DNA from: Microbacterium sp. Leaf288
GTDB lineage: Bacteria; Actinomycetota; Actinomycetes; Actinomycetales; Microbacteriaceae
Assembly (NCBI RefSeq): GCF_001422925.1
Contig: NZ_LMNI01000001.1
Coordinates: 490,087-554,086 of the forward strand
Length of the DNA: 64,000 nt
Direction: 5' to 3'
The position numbers and the translations under genes were made by a program. The notes below the pieces were generated by a model. It saw only the letters and a list, made by a program, of their open reading frames with translations, searched no databases and was not told the origin of the DNA. Positions 8,240 to 16,539 of this stretch are shown in pieces. Position 1 is the first letter of the stretch, and the number at the start of each line of letters is the position of its first letter.

Positions 8240-9303
8240 GCGCGAAGACCGCCGGGCACCACGCGCATGACGAGCACGGGCACCGCACCGACCACGATCA
8301 CCCTCACGACCACGGCCCCCACGACCACTCTCACGGCCCCCACGACGACTCCCACGCGGGCGGGTTCCGCGGCGTGCTCCACGAGCTGTTCGTGCCGCAC
8401 TCCCACGACGCCGCCGACGCGATCGACGACGCGATGGAGGCGCACTCCGCCGGCGTCCGCGCCCTGAAGATCAGCCTCGTCATCCTGCTCGCGACGACGG
8501 TCGTGCAGGCGATCGTCGTGGCGTTCAGCGGCTCGGTCGCCCTCCTCGCCGACACGGTCCACAACCTCTCCGACGCCCTCACGGCCGTGCCGCTGTGGAT
8601 CGCGTTCGTGCTCGGCCGTCGCGCGGCCTCCCGTCGCTACACGTACGGACTCGGCCGGGCCGAAGACCTCGCAGGACTGTTCATCGTGTTCGTCGTCGCT
8701 CTATCGGCCGTCGTGGCGGCCTGGCAGGCGATCGACCGCATCCTGCACCCGCAGCCTCTCGACAACCTCGGGTGGGTGATCGCCGCGGGCGTCATCGGAT
8801 TCGCCGGCAACGAGGCGGTCGCGATCTACCGCATCCGAGTGGGCAAGCGCATCGGGTCGGCGGCCCTCGTCGCCGACGGCGTCCACGCCCGCACCGACGG
8901 CTTCACGTCGCTCGCGGTCGTGCTCGGGGGCGTCGGCGTCCTCCTCGGCTTCCCCCTCGCCGACCCCGTCGTCGGCCTCCTCATCGCAGCCGCGATCTTC
9001 GTGCTGCTCATCGGCACGGTGCGCAGCGTCGGCCGCCGGCTGCTCGACGGCGTCGAACCCGAGCTCGTCGACCGCGCCGAGCACGCGATCGAGCACGTCG
9101 ACGGTGTCGAGCGCATCGACCGCGTCCGCCTTCGCTGGGTCGGACACCGCCTCCAGGGCGACGCGATCGTCATCGCCGCTCGGGAGACGGATGCCTCGTT
9201 CCTCGCCACTGCGGCGGAATCCAGCATCCGTTCGCATCTGCGCAACGTCGACGACTTCACGGTCACCGTCCGTTCCACGATCGACGTCGGCGACGGCGCC
9301 TAG
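8236..9303 (+). CDS. Cation diffusion facilitator (CDF) metal exporter, His-rich N-terminus
   Basis: A 355-residue protein with six membrane segments and a C-terminal cytoplasmic CDF domain. The metal-site motifs HxxxD occur in segment 2 (H109-D113, in DTVHNLSD) and segment 5 (in ADGVHARTDG). The first 58 residues hold a dense His/Asp run (HDHPHDHGPHDHSH and similar), a probable metal buffer or chelating arm. The family exports Zn, Co, Ni or Cd by proton exchange. Its start overlaps the stop of the KmtR-like sensor, so the pair is one transcript; by analogy with KmtR-Cdf the substrate is nickel or cobalt, but zinc is possible. Confidence 0.92.
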   Translation: MSAKTAGHHAHDEHGHRTDHDHPHDHGPHDHSHGPHDDSHAGGFRGVLHELFVPHSHDAADAIDDAMEAHSAGVRALKISLVILLATTVVQAIVVAFSGSVALLADTVHNLSDALTAVPLWIAFVLGRRAASRRYTYGLGRAEDLAGLFIVFVVALSAVVAAWQAIDRILHPQPLDNLGWVIAAGVIGFAGNEAVAIYRIRVGKRIGSAALVADGVHARTDGFTSLAVVLGGVGVLLGFPLADPVVGLLIAAAIFVLLIGTVRSVGRRLLDGVEPELVDRAEHAIEHVDGVERIDRVRLRWVGHRLQGDAIVIAARETDASFLATAAESSIRSHLRNVDDFTVTVRSTIDVGDGA

Positions 9304-9306
9304 GCT
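9301..9306 (+). promoter_or_regulatory. -10 box of a leaderless promoter for the S33 peptidase
   Basis: TAGGCT starts at the stop codon of the CDF gene and ends seven bases before the ATG at 9314. No ribosome site is present. Confidence 0.5.
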
Positions 9307-9313
9307 CGTTCCC

Positions 9314-10561
9314 ATGTCCGTGACGACGCGCCGCATGCAGGATCTGACCATCGACGACCACTTCCTCACGGTCCCCCTGGTGTGGGGCGATCCGGCAGAC
9401 GCCCGCACGATCGACATCCACGCGGCGGTCGTCACGCGAGAGGGCGGCGAGAGTCTGCCGTATCTGGTGTTCCTGCAGGGCGGACCGGGCCACGAGGCGC
9501 CGCGCGCGTTCCACTCGCCGTCGGGGCCGTCGTGGCTCGACGCGGCGCTCGAGCACTACCGCGTCGTGCTGCTCGACCAGCGCGGCACGGGGCTTTCGAC
9601 ACCCGTCGGCGACGACGACCTCGAGCGCGACCCGTCCGAGCTCGCCGAGTACATCACGCACCTGCGCGCCGACGCGATCGTGCGCGACGGCGAGGCGGTG
9701 CGCCAGCACCTGGGCGCCGATCGGTGGAGCGTGCTGGGCCAGTCCTTCGGCGGGTTCACCACGCTGGCGTATCTCTCGACGGATGCCGCATCCCTCGAGC
9801 ACGTCTACATCACCGGCGGTCTGAGCGCCGTCGGCCGCCATCCCGACGACGTCTACGCCGTGACGTACGACAAGATGCGCGACGAGTCTGAGAAGTACTA
9901 CCGCCGCTTTCCCGCTCACCGCGACGCGATGCGGCGCGTGATCGACCTCGCGGTCGACGGGGAGCTCGTGCTGCCCGGCGGCGAGGTCGCCTCGGTCTCG
10001 CGTGTGCGCTCGGTGGGCTCGGCGCTCGGCACCGACGACGGCTGGCAGACGCTGTGGGGTCTGCTCGAACGCGACCCGCGATCGAACGCCTTCCGCCACG
10101 ACCTCGCCGGGGCGATGCCGTTCACTGCCCGCAACCCCCTGTACTACGTCTTCCACGAGTCCAGCTATGCCGACGGCCACGCCACGCGGTGGTCGGCCGA
10201 GCGCACCGAACCCGCAGACTTCCGCGAAGACCCGACGCTCTTCACCGGCGAGCACGTGCGCCGGGAGTGGCTCGACACCGTGCCCGGGTTCCAGCCGTGG
10301 CGCGACGTGACCCTCGCGCTCGCCGATTTCGAGTGGCCGTCGCTCTACGACGCCGACGCGCTCGCCGCGTCCGGCGCCCGCGGCGCCGCCGCGGTGTACG
10401 TCAACGACGTCTATGTGCCGTTCGAGTTCTCGATGGAGACGGCACGGCTCCTCCCCGGCGTGACCCCGTGGATCACGAGCGAGCACGAGCACAACGGCCT
10501 GCGCGCCGGCGACGTGCTCTCGCGCCTCATCGACCTCGCGCACGGCCGCCGCGTGCGCTGA
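9314..10561 (+). CDS. Alpha/beta hydrolase, prolyl aminopeptidase (S33) type
   Basis: A 415-residue cytoplasmic enzyme. FLQGGPGHEAPR near residue 57 is the oxyanion-hole HGGPG-type motif of prolyl iminopeptidases, and GQSFGG (near 145) holds the nucleophilic serine. RGTGLSTP and a late His in SEHEHNGL complete the pattern. The family removes N-terminal proline from peptides. An earlier in-frame start inside the CDF gene exists but gives a non-homologous extension; the ATG at 9314 lies 7 nt after a TAGGCT -10 and is preferred. It is followed by a 71-bp palindromic repeat. Confidence 0.88.
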   Translation: MSVTTRRMQDLTIDDHFLTVPLVWGDPADARTIDIHAAVVTREGGESLPYLVFLQGGPGHEAPRAFHSPSGPSWLDAALEHYRVVLLDQRGTGLSTPVGDDDLERDPSELAEYITHLRADAIVRDGEAVRQHLGADRWSVLGQSFGGFTTLAYLSTDAASLEHVYITGGLSAVGRHPDDVYAVTYDKMRDESEKYYRRFPAHRDAMRRVIDLAVDGELVLPGGEVASVSRVRSVGSALGTDDGWQTLWGLLERDPRSNAFRHDLAGAMPFTARNPLYYVFHESSYADGHATRWSAERTEPADFREDPTLFTGEHVRREWLDTVPGFQPWRDVTLALADFEWPSLYDADALAASGARGAAAVYVNDVYVPFEFSMETARLLPGVTPWITSEHEHNGLRAGDVLSRLIDLAHGRRVR

Positions 10562-10625
10562 CCCCGCGCGACACATGGTCTGGCGCACCCCCGTCCTGGC
10601 GCCGACCACTGCGCCTCGCCGCTTC

Positions 10626-10696
10626 CGTGAGACGACAGTTGCGGGACGAGACTTTGGGTGATCCCCGGGGTCTCGTCCCGCGACTGTCGTTTCACG
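10626..10696. repeat. 71-bp palindromic intergenic repeat, copy 1
   Basis: A near-perfect inverted repeat: CGTGA...ACGACAGT...GCGGGACGAGAC pairs with GTCTCGTCCCGC...ACTGTCGT...TCACG, about 27 base pairs with two G-T pairs and a GGGTGATCCC inner hairpin. Two more copies of the same length lie at 39862-39932 and 41441-41511. This copy sits between convergent genes, where it can also serve as a terminator. Confidence 0.85.
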
Positions 10697-10717
10697 GTCG
10701 GGAGGGCGCGGGCAGCG

Positions 10718-12040
10718 TCAGTCGAGGCGGGTGATCGGCGTCGGAGAGTAGGTGCCGTTCAGCACGGCCTCGCCCGGCATGTACATCCGCAGGATCGGGC
10801 GGAACGCGCCCTCGGGTGCCGGGAGCCAGTTGGCCGCAGCATCCGGATCCGACGGCCGCGTGCGGCTGATGCGGATCGTGAGGCCGCCGTCGGCGTCGGT
10901 GATGATCCCGGGCGTGCGATCGCCCACCGAATAGCGGTCGATCTCGTTCGCGACGAGGTAGAACTCCGGAAGTGCGTACATCGTGACCGACCAGAACGCC
11001 CCGACCGGCGGGGGCGGCGACAGCTGCAGCTCGTACTCGTGCTCACCCGTGAGCGGTTGCCCGTCGCCGTCGAGGAACGTCATGACGTAGGCGGCTTCGT
11101 ACCCGTGGTTGCCCCACAGCCCTGCCTTCGCCGCCACGGCGCGCTCGACGATCCGGATCTTCGGATCGGCGATCTTCCACGCGGGATCGTCCATCGCACC
11201 GGCCTCGAAGAAGTCGAGGTTGTAGTCGAACACGTGGAGGGTGGCCGACCAGGCGCCCGGCTCCGCACCGGTGGCGGCACCGGCCATCGCCGTGGCGATC
11301 ACCCCCGCTCCGCCCTCGAATCCGGCGCGCAACGCGGCCCGCTGCTCGTCGCTCAGCTTGCCGACCGGCGCATCGCCGGTGAGGCCGAGCGCCGCGAACG
11401 ACGCCTGCAGCGCCTCGTCGCGCGGAGCGGGAGGGAAGGCCTGCGACCACACGCGGTACTTCTCCCAGAAGTCGAGCACGTCGTCGCCCTGAGCCTCGAC
11501 CGCAGGAACCCCGGTGGCCACCGCACCAGGATCGAGCGGCGTCAACGTGGTGGCGTCCTGCAGCGCGTGGACGGCCGGCAGATCCTCGACACCCGAGCAG
11601 GACCAGCGGCCGACGATCGACGCCACTCGCGTCGGCGAGTGGATGACGGTCGACCCCTCGGCATCCCCATCCCATCCCGGCGGGACGATCAGGAACTCGC
11701 CGGCATCGTTGCCCGTGCCACGGGTGCCGACGTAGGCGAAGTTGTCGGTCCAGGCGTCGACGAACTGCAGCACGTGATACCGATCGGACGCCGGCACCGA
11801 GAGCCGGACCGGCCCGACCCCGAGGTCGAGCGATGCCATCGAGTAGACGGTGTCGTTGTTGATCGACACGAACGTATCGGCGGCCGTGGCCAGGGTGCGC
11901 GCGTGCGAGAACGCGTTGAACGGCGCCTGCGGGTTCGAGCCGACGCCGGTCGACGTGTAGCGGACCACCTGCTCGAGGTCGAAGACCAGCGGGAACCCGT
12001 AGAGGTACGCCTCGGCGGCGAGGGTGTCGAGGTCGGTCAC
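10718..12040 (-). CDS. DUF1254/DUF1214 domain protein (second of tandem pair)
   Basis: A 440-residue protein. The N-terminal DUF1254 domain has SINNDTVYSMASLDLGVGP (about 53-71); the C-terminal DUF1214 domain has FWSVTMY, then RTRPSDPDAAANWLPAPEG and RMYMPGEAVLNGTYSPTPI, as in the family. No signal peptide is seen. The function of these families is not established. The start is GTG 12040, five bases after the stop of the upstream paralogue and preceded by GAAGGGGG; a much longer frame-open region upstream belongs to the neighbour in another frame. Co-transcribed with the larger DUF1254 protein and probably acting with it. Confidence 0.88.
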   Translation of the reverse strand: MTDLDTLAAEAYLYGFPLVFDLEQVVRYTSTGVGSNPQAPFNAFSHARTLATAADTFVSINNDTVYSMASLDLGVGPVRLSVPASDRYHVLQFVDAWTDNFAYVGTRGTGNDAGEFLIVPPGWDGDAEGSTVIHSPTRVASIVGRWSCSGVEDLPAVHALQDATTLTPLDPGAVATGVPAVEAQGDDVLDFWEKYRVWSQAFPPAPRDEALQASFAALGLTGDAPVGKLSDEQRAALRAGFEGGAGVIATAMAGAATGAEPGAWSATLHVFDYNLDFFEAGAMDDPAWKIADPKIRIVERAVAAKAGLWGNHGYEAAYVMTFLDGDGQPLTGEHEYELQLSPPPPVGAFWSVTMYALPEFYLVANEIDRYSVGDRTPGIITDADGGLTIRISRTRPSDPDAAANWLPAPEGAFRPILRMYMPGEAVLNGTYSPTPITRLD

Positions 12041-12045
12041 GGCGT

Positions 12046-13488
12046 TCAGGCCCCCTTCACGAGCTCGGGCAGCTGCCACGTCTTGTCGAACCAGGGCTCG
12101 AGCGGGCCGTAGAGCCGGAGCATGGGGAACCAGGATTTGCCGGGGATCGTGGGGATCCAGTTCGCCTCCTTGCCCTCGGGCGCGGTCGGCGAGAACCACA
12201 GCACGGACGAGCCGTCGTCTTCGGACTGCACCGTCCCCGAGAGGCTGGCGAGCGCGGGGTACGGCGTGGACTGCAGGAGCGAGCGGGTCTGCGTGTCGTA
12301 GAGGTCGATCGCCCAGAAGTTCTTCGCCGGCGGGTCCGCCGGGATCCGCAGCGAGTATGTCGCGGAGCCGTCGAGCGCGTGGCCGTCGGCATCCTCCGCG
12401 GTGTACGCATACGCCGAGCCGGAGCCCACCTGCGCATGCGCCATCGCCGGCGTGATCACCGTCGCGAAGTAGTGGAACTGCGTGCGGGCGTCGAGATTGA
12501 GGGCGCCGCCGCGCAGGAACTCGTAGCTGCCGCCCACGAACGCGTTCTTCCACGACGAGCCCTCCCAGAAGAAGGCGTCGGGGTCGCGCGGCTTGTAGAC
12601 GAGCGCTCGCGAGATCGCCGCACCGATGCGGGCGGCGTCGTCGAGGATGGCGCGCCGGTGGGCGTCGGGCTCGAAGGGCGTGCCGTGCACGAGTCCGATC
12701 GAGGCCAGGGTGCCGGCTCTTTCGGGGTCGAGCGCCGTCGGCGGCTCCTCCGAAACGAGCTGCGCGATCTCCTCGAAGAACGTGAAGTCGTTCGCGTGCA
12801 CGGTGTTCTGCAGCACGGGAGCGATGTTCAGGAAGGTGTTCTCGCGGGGCGAGTCGGCTTCGCTCAGCGGGTAGATCCGCGTCTCCTTCATCGCGGGAAC
12901 ACCGCCCAGGGTGCGCAGCACGACCCAGTTCGCGTAGGTCGGCGAATCGTACGTGTAGTACCCCTCCGGGCGCTCGCCGTCGTAACCCGGCGGCAGGAAG
13001 AGGTACTTGCCGCCGGCGCCCTTATCGGGCCCGGCGATGCCCATGTCGGCGACGTACCGGAACCAGAAGTCGTCGACGACGCACAGCGACTGCGGCGGCG
13101 CCTCGATGACCGTCGGCCCCCAGGCCTTCAGATCGAGGAACGTCGTGCCATAGGTCGTCTCGGTGTTCGGGGTGAGGAAGATGCCGCCGGAGTTCGCCCG
13201 GGGGTCGGTGTAGCCGATCTTGTCGGGCGCATCCACGCCCGCCGTCCGCAGACCGTTCCGCATCGCGACCAGCGAGGCTCCCGGCATCGCAGTGAGGAAC
13301 GCGTCGATGCCGCGCAGCAGGTCGAGTGCGTCGAAGATCGACCGCACCGAGTCGGTCTTGGGCACGCCGTCGAAGAACTCGAAGTCGCCGAACGGCGTCG
13401 AAAGGACGTCGGGCGTCGCGAGGTGCGTCACCTCCTCCGCCAGCTGTTCCTTCGTCAGTCCCGCCCCGGGGGTGCCGTCGATGGCCAT
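12046..13488 (-). CDS. DUF1254/DUF1214 domain protein (first of tandem pair)
   Basis: A 480-residue protein of the same build as its downstream neighbour but longer. The DUF1254 segment includes TPNTETTYGTTFLDLKAWGP and the DUF1214 segment ends NWIPTIPGKSWFPMLRLYGP. No signal peptide or membrane span is evident, so it is probably cytoplasmic. An in-frame TTG lies six codons upstream, but the ATG at 13488 has the better ribosome site (GAAGGGA). The tandem arrangement suggests the two form a hetero-complex or act in sequence; the biochemical role is unknown. Confidence 0.88.
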   Translation of the reverse strand: MAIDGTPGAGLTKEQLAEEVTHLATPDVLSTPFGDFEFFDGVPKTDSVRSIFDALDLLRGIDAFLTAMPGASLVAMRNGLRTAGVDAPDKIGYTDPRANSGGIFLTPNTETTYGTTFLDLKAWGPTVIEAPPQSLCVVDDFWFRYVADMGIAGPDKGAGGKYLFLPPGYDGERPEGYYTYDSPTYANWVVLRTLGGVPAMKETRIYPLSEADSPRENTFLNIAPVLQNTVHANDFTFFEEIAQLVSEEPPTALDPERAGTLASIGLVHGTPFEPDAHRRAILDDAARIGAAISRALVYKPRDPDAFFWEGSSWKNAFVGGSYEFLRGGALNLDARTQFHYFATVITPAMAHAQVGSGSAYAYTAEDADGHALDGSATYSLRIPADPPAKNFWAIDLYDTQTRSLLQSTPYPALASLSGTVQSEDDGSSVLWFSPTAPEGKEANWIPTIPGKSWFPMLRLYGPLEPWFDKTWQLPELVKGA

Positions 13489-13571
13489 ACTCGTCCCTTC
13501 GTCCAAAGCGCCGCCCCCCGGCGGCGCCCATCCTCCGCATTTTGCCAGGCGGAGGTGGCGCGCACGGCGAA

Positions 13572-13601
13572 GGGCGGGGGATGCCGCAGCATCCCCCGCC
13601 C
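13572..13601 (-). terminator. Hairpin terminator downstream of the phytase-like/GDPD gene
   Basis: A 13-bp perfect stem (13572-13584 with 13589-13601) closes a CGCA tetraloop. Its core is GGGGGATGC/GCATCCCCC. It lies 24 bp after the stop of the GDPD fusion gene. Confidence 0.65.
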
Positions 13602-13624
13602 GAAATCGGCGATGTCGTCCCGGC

Positions 13625-15907
13625 TCAGCCCGCGAGCGTCACCGTGTCGATGGTCACCGCGGCGATGCCGGGGTGGTCGCTGAAGACGCCGTCCATGCCG
13701 GCGGCGACGAACGCGCGGATCTCACCGTCCAGGTCGCCGTAGGCGGCGGGGTCGGCGCTGGAGCGGAAGTCGGCGGGCAGGAACTGGTTCTCGGCCCGGA
13801 ACGTCCAGCCGTGCACCGTGAGCCCCGCGGCGTGCGCGTCGGCGATGACCGCGGTGGGCGTGCCGAGGCGTCCTTCAGCGGTACGCGGGATCATGACGGA
13901 CTTCTCGAGTCCCACCCCGTCGGCGTAGGTCGCGATCTCGGCGAGGCCGGCCGGCGTCACCAGGTCCTTGTAGGTGCGCGCGTCACCCGCGAGCGTGAAG
14001 TCGTACGGACGGCCCGACCCGTTCACGAGCTGGGCGAGCGTGACGTCGGTCATCTCGTCGAGGTCGCGCAGATTCGCGGTCTCGAAGCTCTGCAGGATCA
14101 CCGGCGCGTCCGTGCGGTCGAGTCCGTTCGCCTTCAGGGCCGCGACGAGCGGCTCCTCGAGCGACAGACCGATCGCGTCGAAGTACGACGGATGCTTCGT
14201 CTCGGGGTACACGCCGACGGGCCGGCCGTCGCAGCTCACCGAGTGGCGAGCGAGGTCCATGACCTCGTCGAGCGTCGGGATGACATAGAGCCCGTCGAAC
14301 GCGGTGTTCGCGGGACGCGTCTGGGGCAGGCGCTCCTTCGCGCGGAGGGTGCGCAGCTCGGCGAAGGTGAAGTCCTCCGTGAACCAGCCCGTCACCGAGA
14401 CGCCGTCGATGAGCTTCGTGGTCTTGCGTGCGGCGAACTCGGGGTGCGACGCGACATCCGTCGTCCCGCCGATCTCGTTCTCGTGACGCGCGACCAGGAC
14501 GCCGTCCTTCGTGGAGACGACGTCCGGCTCGATGTAGTCGGCGCACTGGACGATCGCCGTCTCGTACGCGGCGAGCGTGTGCTCGGGACGCGAGCCGCTC
14601 GCGCCGCGGTGGCCGATGAGGCTGACCGTCGACGGCTCGATCTTCGTCTTGTCGAGGTCGATGATCGCGAACTCGGTGTCGTCGGGCGTGCCGGGGATGC
14701 GCGCGTCGTTGCCGGGGTAGTTGTTGTCGTTCCCGATGAGCAGGCTGCCGTCCTTCAGCTGCACGACGGTCTCGAACGACTGCACCGGCAGCGAGTAGAC
14801 CTCGCCCGTGCCGTAGCCGTCACCCGCGCCGATGCCGCTCGGGTTGGCGATGCGCAGCGCGTCGAGCACGAGCGTCTTCTCGAGGTAGCCCTCGGCGTCC
14901 GTGCGCCGCAGGTCGACCTGGTACACGCGCTTGGTGACGGACTGCTCGCCCTCGAAGTCGTCGCGCTCGATGAGCAGGAGCACGTCGTTCTTCACGGTGA
15001 AGGCATCGCCGATGACGTTCGGCTCCTGGTCGGTCTGGTAGCTCCACGTGCGGCCGGTGTAGGCGCCGGCGCGCGTGTCGAACTCGAGGATCTCGCGGCG
15101 GCGCAGGTCGCTGTCGTCTGCGTACGAGCCTTCGACGACCGGGTGGAGGTAGCGCCCGTTCACCGAGGCGGCGAGGGCCTCGAAGCCACGGCTGGCCCGC
15201 ACGCGCGGCGTCTCGCCGGACTGCAGGTACGGGTTCTGCGGAGACTTCGCGCCGTCGAGCGAGAAGGGCTTCTCGAGCAGCGTGCCCTCGGCGTCGAAGT
15301 GCAGCAGGAACGGCCCGAACTCCTCGCCGACCCAGAAGGTGCCGTCCTTGGCCCTGACGACGGACTCGATGTCGAAGTCGGCGCCGGTGAGGAGGCGCTC
15401 GGCGGTGCCGTCGCCCACGATCGGGAAGTCGAGCACGTGATTGCGGTCGTTGTACGACACGACCCGCTCGATGCGGATCTCGCCGGCGCCCCCGGCGGCC
15501 GTCTGCCACGCCGGACGCACGAGGTAGTTGCGCAGCAGGAAGTCGGCGGAGTTGCCCTTGGCGCCGAAGCCGTTGTCGGGCTGCGCCCAGAAGGTGCCGT
15601 CGCCGTTGTCGATCGCGGCCGAGAATCCGGGGATGACCTGCCCGTTCCACGGACCGGTGCGCCCATTGGCCGTGCTGGCCAGGGCACCCGACGCCGGGCC
15701 CGGCTCGAGGTGGTCGGCCGAGAGCGTCGCCCGCGCGACCAGCGTCGGCACGTGCGTCTGCACGTACGGCGACTGCGAGTCGCCGGACGCGGTGGCGACC
15801 GGCTGGGCGAAGGCGGCGGAGGTGGGGAGGAGGGCGACGGCGGTGGCCGTCGCTGCTGCCGCGGCGAGAAGGCGCGGCAGGACGCGTCGTGTGGGGATTC
15901 GACTCAT
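13625..15907 (-). CDS. Secreted fusion: phytase-like esterase domain plus glycerophosphodiester phosphodiesterase
   Basis: A 760-residue exported protein. Residues 1-35 form a signal peptide (basic start, Ala-rich core, ending near AFA-QP). Residues about 40-425 match the 'esterase-like activity of phytase' beta-propeller fold (DNGFGAKGNSADFLLRNYLVRP, WVGEEFGPFLLHFD). From about 430 a GlpQ-type GDPD domain follows, with HRGASGSRPEHTLAAYE, ADYIEPDVVSTKDGVLVARH and a late DGVFSDHPG. GDPD cleaves glycerophosphodiesters to glycerol-3-phosphate. The fusion suggests release of phosphate and glycerol phosphate outside the cell. The ATG at 15907 was chosen because the signal peptide starts there; longer open frames upstream lack it. 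Confidence 0.88.
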   Translation of the reverse strand: MSRIPTRRVLPRLLAAAAATATAVALLPTSAAFAQPVATASGDSQSPYVQTHVPTLVARATLSADHLEPGPASGALASTANGRTGPWNGQVIPGFSAAIDNGDGTFWAQPDNGFGAKGNSADFLLRNYLVRPAWQTAAGGAGEIRIERVVSYNDRNHVLDFPIVGDGTAERLLTGADFDIESVVRAKDGTFWVGEEFGPFLLHFDAEGTLLEKPFSLDGAKSPQNPYLQSGETPRVRASRGFEALAASVNGRYLHPVVEGSYADDSDLRRREILEFDTRAGAYTGRTWSYQTDQEPNVIGDAFTVKNDVLLLIERDDFEGEQSVTKRVYQVDLRRTDAEGYLEKTLVLDALRIANPSGIGAGDGYGTGEVYSLPVQSFETVVQLKDGSLLIGNDNNYPGNDARIPGTPDDTEFAIIDLDKTKIEPSTVSLIGHRGASGSRPEHTLAAYETAIVQCADYIEPDVVSTKDGVLVARHENEIGGTTDVASHPEFAARKTTKLIDGVSVTGWFTEDFTFAELRTLRAKERLPQTRPANTAFDGLYVIPTLDEVMDLARHSVSCDGRPVGVYPETKHPSYFDAIGLSLEEPLVAALKANGLDRTDAPVILQSFETANLRDLDEMTDVTLAQLVNGSGRPYDFTLAGDARTYKDLVTPAGLAEIATYADGVGLEKSVMIPRTAEGRLGTPTAVIADAHAAGLTVHGWTFRAENQFLPADFRSSADPAAYGDLDGEIRAFVAAGMDGVFSDHPGIAAVTIDTVTLAG

Positions 15908-15997
15908 GCCCTCGACGCAACCGGGGTCGCTCGGCCGCGCGCTGACCGATCGCCGACCATTCCGCGACGGCCCGGTGAACGGGTGGCAAGCGGCGCG

Positions 15998-16013
15998 TGA
16001 GAACGATCTCACC
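15998..16013. promoter_or_regulatory. Perfect inverted repeat upstream of the GDPD fusion gene
   Basis: GTGAGA-ACGA-TCTCAC is a 6-4-6 palindrome about 90 bp before the start at 15907. It resembles the Zur-type box at 41540-41554 but is one base shorter, so it is listed only as a candidate operator. Confidence 0.3.
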
Positions 16014-16062
16014 GACGGCAAGACGATGGATGCTGCCGCACAAGCCCTGATCGGGGTCGCGG

Positions 16063-16539
16063 TCAGAGCGCGGCGAGCAGCGCCGCGAGCGGCGGCGGCA
16101 CGCGATCGAGCGGCACCGCCTCTGCGAGCAGCCGGGCGTAGCGCGCCTTGTTGCCGCTGCGGCCCCCGAAGAAGCGCGCGAGCTGCGCGTCGACCGGACG
16201 TTCGCGCTGGAACGGCTGGCGCTGCAGACTCCGGAACGACTCGAGCTCGCCCTGCTCCGCGATCACCGCCTCGACGCCCGCGACGCCGAGAGCGCGCACG
16301 AACTCGGCCTCGAGGTCGGGGTCGCACACGAACACCGTGTCGAGCACGCGCTCGAAGTCTCTCCGCTCCCCCACATCGACGAGACCGACGAGCGGTACGC
16401 CGACGAGCTCCCCGACCGCGCGGCGGGCGCCCTTGGAGCCGCCCACGACACGGACCTCCGGCATCCGTATCCCCATCCGCGTCGCGAGCGTCTCGAGAGC
16501 GATCCGATCGCTCTCACCTTCGACCAGTACGACGGTCAT
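16063..16539 (-). CDS. Small TOPRIM-domain protein (OLD-like TOPRIM)
   Basis: A 158-residue protein that is almost entirely one TOPRIM fold: VLVEGESDRIALE (3-15) carries the catalytic glutamate, VGGSKG and VGLVDVGE give the central strands, and CDPDLEAEFVRALG matches the DLExELIRALG segment of OLD-type TOPRIM domains. The canonical DxD is replaced by a DVG/CDPD arrangement. OLD-family TOPRIM domains are nucleases, but here the ABC ATPase half is missing, so activity is uncertain. Its ATG overlaps the LysR stop by 4 bp, implying translational coupling with that regulator. Confidence 0.75.
   Translation of the reverse strand: MTVVLVEGESDRIALETLATRMGIRMPEVRVVGGSKGARRAVGELVGVPLVGLVDVGERRDFERVLDTVFVCDPDLEAEFVRALGVAGVEAVIAEQGELESFRSLQRQPFQRERPVDAQLARFFGGRSGNKARYARLLAEAVPLDRVPPPLAALLAAL

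Noticed and set aside
15962..15995. Possible PHO box (GTTCACC on the - strand) upstream of the GDPD fusion
   Set aside because: Only one half-site matches and no second copy lies at the required 11-bp spacing; the nuclease promoter region also lacks a paired site.
15999..16012. Second Zur box
   Set aside because: It resembles the znuA box but is 14 rather than 15 bp, so the half-sites are out of register; kept only as a generic palindrome.
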